Assembly: GCA_964389475.1 (NCBI GenBank)
Contig: CAYMFD010000003.1
Location: 36,909 to 100,908, forward strand
Direction: 5' to 3'
Length of the DNA: 64,000 nucleotides
From: CAYMFD01 sp964389475
GTDB taxonomy: Bacteria > Bacteroidota > Bacteroidia > Chitinophagales > Saprospiraceae
The notes under the pieces were generated by a model. The model saw only the letters and a list, made by a program, of their open reading frames with translations, was not told where the DNA came from and did no database searches. Below, in pieces: positions 36,110 through 43,563 of this stretch. A program made the translations under genes and the position numbers. Position 1 is the stretch's first letter. Every line of letters starts with the position of its first letter.

Positions 36110-37216
36110 ATGCGAGATATCTTAAGTAGGTATGCAGATCTGCTCATTAACTACTGTGTCGAGATTACGCCTGGAGACCGCCTCCTTGTAACTACCAGTA
36201 CCCTGGCAGAACCACTGATACGTGAAGTACAGCGATCATGCTTGAGAGCAGGTGGTCACCTAGAGGTTATATTTTCTTGGCAAGAGGATTACAGGATTTT
36301 GATGGGCGAGGCGAGTGATGAGCAGTTAGCTTACATCAGTCCGCTCCGTAAGATTGCCTTCGAAGAGTTCGAGGCCTATATCCACATACGAGCTCCATAC
36401 AACCTCAAAGAGAACCAAAACGTAGATCCTAGTCGTGCAGCTGTCAGGAGGGCTGCTAGCCGCAGTATCAATGAGAGTTATAATCGGCGTACTGCAGATC
36501 GGTCACTACGACGGAGTTTGTGCCAGTATCCCACACAGGCCTCTGCTCAGCAGGCTGATATGAGTCTTGAGGAGTACCAGCACTTTGTGTTTAATGCTTG
36601 TAAATTGTACAATGACGACTACATCGGTGCCTGGCAGCAACTAGGTCGCCAGCAGCAGCAGGTCGTAGACTACCTCAACGAGGTCAAGCAGATACGCTAC
36701 CAAAATGACAAGACCGATATATCCTTTAGCGTAGATGGTCGTACCTGGATCAATAGTGATGGTAAGACTAATATGCCTAGCGGCGAGGTCTACAGTGGCC
36801 CTGTCGAGACCAGTGTCAATGGTGTGGTATACTTCGACTATCCGAGTATCTACATGGGCCAGGACGTACGCGGTATCCGCCTAGAGGTGGAGGATGGCGT
36901 CGTAAGTAAGTGGTCGGCAGAGCAGGGGCAGGCAGTCCTAGACAAGGTGTTTGATATCGATGGTGCTAGGCAGTTCGGCGAGGTCGCCATCGGCACCAAT
37001 TACGACATCAATATTCCTACTAAGAATATTCTTTTTGATGAAAAGATAGGAGGTACTATTCACATGGCCGTGGGTCAGTCTTACAAACAGACTGGAGGTC
37101 TTAATCAGTCCACTGTCCACTGGGATATGATAGCCGATATGTCCAAAGCCGCAACCATCGAGGCAGATGGCCAAGTAATTTATCGAGACGGACACTTTAC
37201 AGATTTCGAGCTCTAG
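36110..37216 (+). CDS. M29-family metallo-aminopeptidase
   Basis: The protein matches the thermophilic aminopeptidase (AmpS/AmpT, M29) family: 368 residues, with the metal-site motifs MPSGEVYSGPVE, GEVAIGTN, GGTIHMAVGQSY and STVHWDMI. These supply the Glu, His and Asp ligands of the two-metal centre. No signal peptide is present, so it is probably cytoplasmic and cleaves N-terminal residues from peptides. It begins directly at the porV stop codon, so the pair is probably co-transcribed, though a T9SS role is not implied. Confidence 0.9.
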   Translation: MRDILSRYADLLINYCVEITPGDRLLVTTSTLAEPLIREVQRSCLRAGGHLEVIFSWQEDYRILMGEASDEQLAYISPLRKIAFEEFEAYIHIRAPYNLKENQNVDPSRAAVRRAASRSINESYNRRTADRSLRRSLCQYPTQASAQQADMSLEEYQHFVFNACKLYNDDYIGAWQQLGRQQQQVVDYLNEVKQIRYQNDKTDISFSVDGRTWINSDGKTNMPSGEVYSGPVETSVNGVVYFDYPSIYMGQDVRGIRLEVEDGVVSKWSAEQGQAVLDKVFDIDGARQFGEVAIGTNYDINIPTKNILFDEKIGGTIHMAVGQSYKQTGGLNQSTVHWDMIADMSKAATIEADGQVIYRDGHFTDFEL

Positions 37217-37218
37217 AC

Positions 37219-37226
37219 TACCTTTG
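37219..37226 (+). promoter_or_regulatory. Bacteroidota -7 promoter element (TACCTTTG) for the BatD-like pair
   Basis: A perfect TAnnTTTG match 3 bases after the aminopeptidase stop and 27 bases before the ATG at 37253. The frame start at 37226 is a GTG overlapping this box, so the ATG at 37253 is preferred. Confidence 0.55.
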
Positions 37227-37252
37227 TGCCTAGACTAAAAGTGATAAAAGCT

Positions 37253-37708
37253 ATGATGCGAATTACTTTGGTATTCTTACTAGGCATGACCGTCTACCTG
37301 ACTCATGCGCAGTCTCTAGAGATATGGACGAGCCTCGATACCGTATTGCTCGGTAATCGCGTAGAAGTGTCCTACAAGGCTGAGAATGTCCCTTGCGATC
37401 TTAACCCAGAATTAAACGGACTACCGGTTATCGCTGGACCTAGCACTTCTAGTAGCGTGTCTATCATCAATGGGCAGCGTAGTTCGATGAGGTCATTGAC
37501 GGTAGTATTGCTCCCAGAGGAAGTAGGAACGATCGTACTACCTGGAGTGTCATGCGACAGTATCACCATCGAGCAGAGAGAGATTATCGTAGTCGAAAAT
37601 CCGGAGGGTATCAAGCAGCAAGCTAATGCTAGGCACTCCAATCCTCAAATACCTAAATACATGCCTACTCCTCCTCAACGGCCCAAGCGAAGACTACGTA
37701 AGATATGA
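37253..37708 (+). CDS. Short BatD-like secreted protein (N-terminal domain only)
   Basis: A signal peptide (MMRITLVFLLGMTVYLTHAQ) precedes a single BatD-like beta domain: DTVLLGNRVEVSYKAEN, LNGLPVIAGPSTSSSVSIIN and SLTVVLLPEEVGTIVLPG. It resembles the first domain of the BatD protein encoded immediately downstream, which has the parallel segments DKVLLGSTVSVTFTIEN and QQGSRQSYVNG. The Pro/Arg/Lys-rich C-terminus (about 130-151) has no membrane helix. The ATGA overlap with the next gene indicates co-translation. It looks like a duplicated and truncated BatD. Confidence 0.72.
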   Translation: MMRITLVFLLGMTVYLTHAQSLEIWTSLDTVLLGNRVEVSYKAENVPCDLNPELNGLPVIAGPSTSSSVSIINGQRSSMRSLTVVLLPEEVGTIVLPGVSCDSITIEQREIIVVENPEGIKQQANARHSNPQIPKYMPTPPQRPKRRLRKI

Positions 37709-39423
37709 GGTGGATAATAAGTCTATGCATGATGCTTAGTATAAGTGTTGTGTCTGCTCAACAAGTCCGCTTCTACGCTACGGCTGATACCGACAAGGTA
37801 CTACTTGGCTCGACAGTGTCTGTGACCTTTACAATTGAGAATAATACGGCTGGTGACTTCGAGCCGCCTTCCTTTAACTATGTTAAGCAGATAGGTGGGG
37901 TACAGCAGGGCTCCCGACAATCATATGTTAATGGTGTAGTGAGTATGTCCAAGTCTTACACTTACACACTTCTGCCCAACAAGGCAGGGACTATAACAAT
38001 ACCTCCTGCTCGCTATCGTGTCGGTAAAAACCTGTATCAGACCAAGGCACTAACCGTGAAAGTCATCGAGCCAAGCGATCGAAAAGATGCCGCTGTAGAT
38101 GGAGACGATCTTATTGTACGCTTAGAAATTTCTGATACTTCACTTTATGTTGGTCAGCAGGCTGTACTAGAGTATGTCTTATATCATCAAGTATCGGTCA
38201 ATAACTTCGATATAGGCCAAGATTTAGATTTTGAGGGTTTCTATTCGCAGGTGTCGCAGTATCGCAATAGGCGGAGCAAGCGAGAGATCATCAACGGACG
38301 TGAGTACTACCGCAATGTGCTCAAGCGCATCTACCTTTTCCCGCAGCAGCAGGGAGTATACGACGTTGGTCCTGTAGACGTGACACTGGCGCTACCGTCA
38401 GGCAACCGCAGACGGACTTTTCCACTATCTAGGTCTAGTACTTACAAGACGGTATCGTCCAATGGGCTTACCGTATCCGTAGATCGCCTGTCACCGAAAG
38501 TTGCAGACCAGGTCAATGGTGCCATCGGTACCTTTAGAGTAGGGGCTACGATAGATAGTTTTCGCTTGAGTACCGATGATGCGGCCACCTTGACACTAGA
38601 GCTACGTGGTAATGGGGATAAGCGTAATATGACGGCACCCGACCTTAACCTGGGACCAGACTGGGAGGTATTCCCACCATCGCTAGATTATGAGGAGGAG
38701 AATGCCAAAGGTGAGGAGATTACTATATACCAGCGCTACAAGTACCTACTCGTACCACAGCGAGCAGGTAGACTAGCTGTCAATCCACGGATTAGGTTTC
38801 TAGATGCGGTAAGAGATACGGTGGTGACGGCTGGTATGGAGCAGCCATTTACGGTGATGGTCCGGCAGGGTAAGCGGACCGTTACGATCGACGATCGAGC
38901 CATAGATGATGTTTTTGCCTTGAGCGATAAGGTAGCAGAGGGTGCACCATACCGATACCGCGAGTCTATGTTCGGTGGGTGGATACACCACTCTCTGATC
39001 GGCATCAGTCTCTTGTCGATAGGACTACTCTACATAGGCAAACTAAGACGGGATAAGGAGGCTGGTCTTGACCCGGCTATCAAGAGGAGAAAAGCCGCCG
39101 CCAAGTTGTCACAAGAACGCTTACAGAAAGCCTCTGTGCTGGTGGAGACAAGCGGTGCGGAGTACTACGAAGTACTGACGCAGTCGATGTATGGCTACGT
39201 GGCTGACAAGTACAACCTCTCTGTGGGGTCAATGAGTATGGACGAGGTATTGTCCACTTTGCAAGCCGACCATAGCTGGCAAGCCGATCGAATAAACGAT
39301 CTACGGACTATCCTCCTCGCCTGTCAGCAGGGTCTCTATGCGGGTCAGTCGCAGGCAGACCGAAAGTCCCTGTACAATGCAGCAGCACAGCTTATCACGA
39401 CAGTAGAGACCTCAATATCTTAA
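37705..39423 (+). CDS. batD: BatD-family protein
   Basis: The 572-residue protein has a signal peptide (IISLCMMLSISVVSAQQ), several beta-sandwich repeats (about 20-410) and a membrane segment near 430-450 (HHSLIGISLLSIGLLYIG). A cytoplasmic helical tail follows (EYYEVLTQSMYGYVADKYNL). This is the BatD architecture. BatD belongs to the Bacteroides aerotolerance group; the biochemical role is not settled. The other Bat genes (batA, B, C, E, moxR) are not in the window. It overlaps the short BatD-like gene by 4 bases and its stop overlaps the convergent hscA stop by 4 bases. Confidence 0.85.
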   Translation: MRWIISLCMMLSISVVSAQQVRFYATADTDKVLLGSTVSVTFTIENNTAGDFEPPSFNYVKQIGGVQQGSRQSYVNGVVSMSKSYTYTLLPNKAGTITIPPARYRVGKNLYQTKALTVKVIEPSDRKDAAVDGDDLIVRLEISDTSLYVGQQAVLEYVLYHQVSVNNFDIGQDLDFEGFYSQVSQYRNRRSKREIINGREYYRNVLKRIYLFPQQQGVYDVGPVDVTLALPSGNRRRTFPLSRSSTYKTVSSNGLTVSVDRLSPKVADQVNGAIGTFRVGATIDSFRLSTDDAATLTLELRGNGDKRNMTAPDLNLGPDWEVFPPSLDYEEENAKGEEITIYQRYKYLLVPQRAGRLAVNPRIRFLDAVRDTVVTAGMEQPFTVMVRQGKRTVTIDDRAIDDVFALSDKVAEGAPYRYRESMFGGWIHHSLIGISLLSIGLLYIGKLRRDKEAGLDPAIKRRKAAAKLSQERLQKASVLVETSGAEYYEVLTQSMYGYVADKYNLSVGSMSMDEVLSTLQADHSWQADRINDLRTILLACQQGLYAGQSQADRKSLYNAAAQLITTVETSIS

Positions 39424-41288
39424 AGTTCTTTGTCCAAAGCCTTGCCCGAAAGCGCTTGGGCGATATTACTATCTAGGGCTCGATGGGCGAGTGGAGTCGT
39501 GTAGGTATTGAGATCGTCCATCGCCTTGTTGATATCGTCTTTACTGCCATCCTTGATCGCAGCGCTGAGTTTATCCGTTAGGTCCTTGGTCGTGGTGGTC
39601 TCTTCACCGCTTAATATTTCGCTATTTTGCTGTAAGAACTTGACGCTGGCCTGCACTACATTTTGCCCTTCGTTGCGTGCCTCTAGTAGGGCTCTTGCCT
39701 TCATGTCATCCTCTGCGTGGGTCATGCTGTCTAGCAACATCTTTGCCATCTCCTCCTCGCTGATGCCGTATTGTGATCGGATTTCTACGCTGGCCTTGAC
39801 ACCAGACCGCTTCTCCATGGCTCGCACGGTCAGTATACCATCGGCATCGAGGATAAAGGCGATCTCTATCTTGGGTATACCAGCAGCCATAGGCGGTATG
39901 CCAGACAATATGAATTCTCCGAGCTTACGATTATGCTCGACTAGGTCTCGCTCGCCCTGGTAGACGCTGACCTTGAGTTTTACCTGGCCGTCTACGGAGG
40001 TCGTGTAGTCCCTGCCTGCCCTCGTAGGCACCTTGCTATTACGAGGTATGATGGTGTCCATGAGTCCACCCACGGTCTCTATGCCCAGTGATAGGGGAGT
40101 GACATCTAGTAGCAGGAGGTCACCTTGATTGCCGGCTAGTATATCTGCCTGTACGGCAGCGCCTAGGGCTACGACCTCATCAGGGTGTAGGCTATCGTTA
40201 GCTTCTCGGCCAAATAACTCTCTGATAAAGTCCTTGACGATCGGCATCCGCGTACTACCACCCACGAGGAGGACTTCGTCGATGTCTTCTTTGCTGATGC
40301 CCGCATCCTTGATAGCTTGTAGGCAGCATGTCTTAGTCTTATCGAGTAGGTCTTGAGCTAGATCGGCAAAGGTCGTACGATCGATGGACAGTGTCATGCC
40401 GTCAAAGGTCGTCTCGTAGTTAACAGCCTGCGATAGGGCCTTCTTGGCATCTTCGGCTTGAGTACGCAGCTGCTGGCCGTATGACTTGTCAGTTGCAAGC
40501 CTTGCTGTATCTAAGTCATACGTCTGCGTCCAGTAGTCAGTGATGAGACGGTCGAAATCATCCCCCCCGAGATAAGTATCTCCTGCTGTAGCTAGTACGT
40601 CAAATATGCCATCCTCTATCTGTAGGATCGATATGTCAAAGGTTCCACCACCGAGGTCATAGACGGCTACGGTTTTCTGCCTTTGGTCTTGCAGACCTAT
40701 ACCGTAGGCTAGGGCTGCTGCCGTAGGTTCGTTGACGATACGTAGTACGTCTAGACCTGCTAGTCGTCCCGCATCACGGGTAGCCTGGCGCTGTGCATCA
40801 TTAAAGTAGGCGGGTACTGTGATGACCGCCTTGGAGACTTCTGCGCCTAGGTTCTCTTCTATGCGATCTTTGAGGTGCTTAAGGATCTCTGCTGACAGGT
40901 CGATAGGATTATAAAAGCGATCACCCACTCGTACCTTAAGTAAGGCGTCCGTCTCTTCGTCTATAATCTTGTAGCCGATATTGGTCGCGAGGTCAGCGAG
41001 GTCTTTGTAGGACTTACCCATCAGTCGCTTGACGCTGTAGATGGTCCGCTCCGGTTGGCTGACGAGGAGGTCTCGCGCCTCGTTGCCCACAATCACGCTA
41101 TGATCTTCTGTAAAGTGTATGATGGAGGGGACTAGGGTGTGCTTGCCAGCCTTGTCGGTAATAGCGATGGGAGCACCATCCTTCATCATGGCTACTAGAC
41201 TGTTGGTCGTACCTAGGTCGATGCCGATGATGACGTCACTCTTTTTCTTGACGCTTCCGTCCGTAATATTGATACCTATTCGTGCCAT
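39420..41288 (-). CDS. hscA: Hsp70-family chaperone, HscA-like
   Basis: The protein has the complete Hsp70 layout. The nucleotide-binding domain (about 18-400) contains IIGIDLGTTNSLVA, VPAYFNDAQRQATRDAG, DLGGGTFDISIL and LLVGGSTRMPIV. The substrate-binding domain follows (LLLDVTPLSLGIET), then a short helical lid. It is closer to HscA (Fe-S cluster assembly chaperone) than to DnaK: VYDLGGGTFDISILQIEDGIFDVLAT and the SQYGISEEEMAKMLLDSM region fit HscA. It lacks the long acidic C-terminus of DnaK. No iscU or hscB is nearby, so the name is tentative; a DnaK paralogue is the alternative. Confidence 0.82.
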   Translation of the reverse strand: MARIGINITDGSVKKKSDVIIGIDLGTTNSLVAMMKDGAPIAITDKAGKHTLVPSIIHFTEDHSVIVGNEARDLLVSQPERTIYSVKRLMGKSYKDLADLATNIGYKIIDEETDALLKVRVGDRFYNPIDLSAEILKHLKDRIEENLGAEVSKAVITVPAYFNDAQRQATRDAGRLAGLDVLRIVNEPTAAALAYGIGLQDQRQKTVAVYDLGGGTFDISILQIEDGIFDVLATAGDTYLGGDDFDRLITDYWTQTYDLDTARLATDKSYGQQLRTQAEDAKKALSQAVNYETTFDGMTLSIDRTTFADLAQDLLDKTKTCCLQAIKDAGISKEDIDEVLLVGGSTRMPIVKDFIRELFGREANDSLHPDEVVALGAAVQADILAGNQGDLLLLDVTPLSLGIETVGGLMDTIIPRNSKVPTRAGRDYTTSVDGQVKLKVSVYQGERDLVEHNRKLGEFILSGIPPMAAGIPKIEIAFILDADGILTVRAMEKRSGVKASVEIRSQYGISEEEMAKMLLDSMTHAEDDMKARALLEARNEGQNVVQASVKFLQQNSEILSGEETTTTKDLTDKLSAAIKDGSKDDINKAMDDLNTYTTPLAHRALDSNIAQALSGKALDKEL

Positions 41289-41578
41289 ATTTGTGTTAGT
41301 ATTCTCGATTATCTACCCTAAGTAGTCTGGGCAGCCGTGAACAGACTGCAAAAATGATGATTTATATAGTAACCTGACGTGGATCGCGCAGTGCTAGGCT
41401 AAGAAACTACCTAGAGCAAGACGACCTTAGTGCTGCCAGAGTCCTGCTATCAGTACTCTCACGTGCCTGACAGCCTATCACTATCACGTTTAATTGTACG
41501 TAACGATTGGCGGGTGTCTCTACTTTGGCATTCTGTGAAAAAGATCGTTTTGAAAAAAAATAAAGAACCAAGCTTCGC

Positions 41579-42424
41579 ATGAGCGACAATCATCAAAGTC
41601 ACCGCAACGTATCAACCGCTCCTCACCGGTCTAACGTAGAAGCGCCTGCAGGGTTTATGCTAGACCACAAGGTGATCCGCTTATTTGTCGTGCTAGCTGG
41701 TTTTTTTGTGGCCAATGCCATGGTGGCGGAGTTCATAGGCGTCAAGATATTTAGTCTAGAGCAGACGCTAGGTTTTGAGGCCATGTCTATGAGCCTCTTT
41801 GGTGTCGATGGTCTCGGTTTTAACCTCACGACAGGTGTGATATTATGGCCTGTGGTCTTTGTGATGACGGATGTTATCAATGAGTACTTTGGTATTCGGC
41901 GAGTCCGCTTTTTGAGTTTTCTCACGGTCGGCCTGATCCTCTATGCCTTTGCTATGGTGTATGTGGCCATGCACTTATCGCCTAATGGCTGGTGGGCTAC
42001 GGAGAGTGGTCTACTCCAGCAACCACATGTTGATAACATGGATGAGGCTTTTCGCAAGGTTTTCGGCCAGGGCTTATGGATCATCATAGGTAGTGTGGTG
42101 GCCTTTCTGATCGGTCAGCTGGTCGACGTCTTGGTATTTCAACGCATCAAGCGGGCGACGGGCGAGGGCAAGGTTTGGCTGAGGGCGACGGGTAGTACCT
42201 TGGTCTCTCAGTTCGTAGATAGCTACGTCGTGCTACTGATCGCTTTTTACATCGGGGCCGATTGGGGTCTAGGACGTGTACTGGCCATCGGTATGGTCAA
42301 CTATACCTACAAGTTTATCGTTGCCTTGCTGCTGACACCGGTCATATACGCCATACACGGGTTGATCGATAGGTACCTCGGTCACGAGCAAGCTAGTGCC
42401 CTCAAGGTGGCAGCTATGGCGTGA
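41579..42424 (+). CDS. Queuosine precursor transporter (VUT/YhhQ family)
   Basis: The 281-residue integral membrane protein has about six transmembrane helices, beginning VIRLFVVLAGFFVANAMVAEF. The family motif TDVINEYFGIRRVR is in the loop after the second or third helix, and SQFVDSYVVLLIAFYIG is also typical. YhhQ proteins import 7-cyano-7-deazaguanine and related queuosine precursors used to modify tRNA. It is monocistronic, followed by a 626-base gene-free stretch. Confidence 0.87.
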   Translation: MSDNHQSHRNVSTAPHRSNVEAPAGFMLDHKVIRLFVVLAGFFVANAMVAEFIGVKIFSLEQTLGFEAMSMSLFGVDGLGFNLTTGVILWPVVFVMTDVINEYFGIRRVRFLSFLTVGLILYAFAMVYVAMHLSPNGWWATESGLLQQPHVDNMDEAFRKVFGQGLWIIIGSVVAFLIGQLVDVLVFQRIKRATGEGKVWLRATGSTLVSQFVDSYVVLLIAFYIGADWGLGRVLAIGMVNYTYKFIVALLLTPVIYAIHGLIDRYLGHEQASALKVAAMA

Positions 42425-42980
42425 TATCTAAGCTTTTAGCAGAGGCTCAATAGTCTAAAGCTTGACAAAAAAATACAGTTACTTAGCCGTAGACTAGATC
42501 TTATGGGCTTGGGTTCAAGTGTGGCATTGTCGCACTGGCGCGACGGGCCAGTTACTTTTTCCATTGCCGAAAAAGTAACCAAAAAGGCTAGTCGCTCTAA
42601 GGCAATTACAGGCGCAATCACCATTTGCCCTAAAGAATACATAGCTACAAAAAAATCGATGCCTACCATTGAATAATGCTACGCCAGTACCCTCCGCTAC
42701 TGAATCAAAATTGCTATCATTTTGCTGTTTTTTGACTGCACGTGGATGAAGAGCTAGCTCACTGGTCACAGATTGTCACTCATTTTGTGCTTCGCTTGGC
42801 AAAAGCCGCACATTTTGCCATCCGCTTGCCTATTGCTGTAGAGCAACGCATGTTGATGGCCTCCAATAATTCCTGCCAAGGGCTTTCTCGAAATCTAGTT
42901 TCTCCTTACAAGGAGGCTAAAACCCGCATTTTGAACAACACCCAGTCATATTACAACAACTTGCCTATCTGCGACAATTG
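42425..42980. repeat. Gene-free stretch with a hairpin element, probable dispersed repeat or decayed element
   Basis: No convincing gene is present between the queuosine transporter and rpsO. A 10-bp perfect inverted repeat, GTTACTTTTT at 42551-42560 and AAAAAGTAAC at 42570-42579, has a 9-base loop. Its surroundings resemble an intergenic sequence I recall from many bacterial genomes. Several short frames through the region have no recognisable protein character. Whether the element occurs elsewhere in the genome cannot be tested here. Confidence 0.45.
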
Positions 42981-42990
42981 ACTATCTTTG
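42961..42990 (+). promoter_or_regulatory. Promoter of rpsO: TTG-N19-TATCTTTG
   Basis: The -7 element TATCTTTG (42983-42990) has a TTG at 42961-42963 with a 19-base spacer, the spacing expected of Bacteroidota promoters. It gives a leader of about 55 bases before the S15 ATG. Confidence 0.65.
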
Positions 42991-43050
42991 CGGCCGCTAA
43001 CGACCGATCCCTGTGATGGTCTATTTGGTAACCTTATAATTATAACAACT

Positions 43051-43326
43051 ATGGCTACTTATCTGCCAAAAGAAAAAATTAACGAAATCTTCGCTGAGTA
43101 CGGAGGTAGTGCTGGTAATACTGGATCTACAGAAGGTCAGGTAGCACTCTTCACATTTCGTATCAAGGCACTGAGTGATCACTTGAGAATTAATCACAAA
43201 GACCACTCTAGCCGAAGAGCTCTACTTACACTCGTAGGTAAGAGAAGAAGACTTTTGAATTATCTTGCATCAAAAGATATACAGAAATACCGTGACCTAA
43301 TCGTCAAGCTCAATATCAGAAAGTAA
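43051..43326 (+). CDS. rpsO: 30S ribosomal protein S15
   Basis: The 91-residue protein is the full length of S15 (MATYLPKEKINEIFAEYGG to VKLNIRK), with the rRNA-binding motifs GSTEGQVALFTFRIKALSDHL, HKDHSSRRALLTLVGKRRRLL and YLASKDIQKYRDLI. S15 binds the central domain of 16S rRNA early in 30S assembly. The ATG at 43051 is chosen because residues upstream (42988 onward) overlap the promoter. A strong terminator separates it from pnp, the usual downstream partner. Confidence 0.97.
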   Translation: MATYLPKEKINEIFAEYGGSAGNTGSTEGQVALFTFRIKALSDHLRINHKDHSSRRALLTLVGKRRRLLNYLASKDIQKYRDLIVKLNIRK

Positions 43327-43355
43327 TCGAGCAGGTACATAGTAAAATTATTAGG

Positions 43356-43393
43356 ATAGAGCACCAATCATCATGTTGGTGCTCTATTTTTTT
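43356..43393 (+). terminator. Rho-independent terminator after rpsO
   Basis: A 12-bp perfect stem (43356-43367 with 43376-43387), an 8-base loop and a run of seven T (43387-43393). pnp therefore needs its own promoter or read-through. Confidence 0.92.
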
Positions 43394-43563
43394 AGCATCT
43401 TCGCAACAAGTGAGGAGGTCAGGCAATACTTAGTATTTGCTGCTTCGTTACTTTAGGGTCAATCTGATACATATTAAGTCCATCTCTTATGGATTTGTGG
43501 ACTATCAGAAAGGACCAGGATAGATATAACACGTATATAGTAATTAGTAGACATTTAGAGATT

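Noticed and set aside
42436..42981. Short frames on both strands in the stretch before rpsO
   Set aside because: They have no domain character and cross an inverted repeat; the region is better read as a non-coding element.
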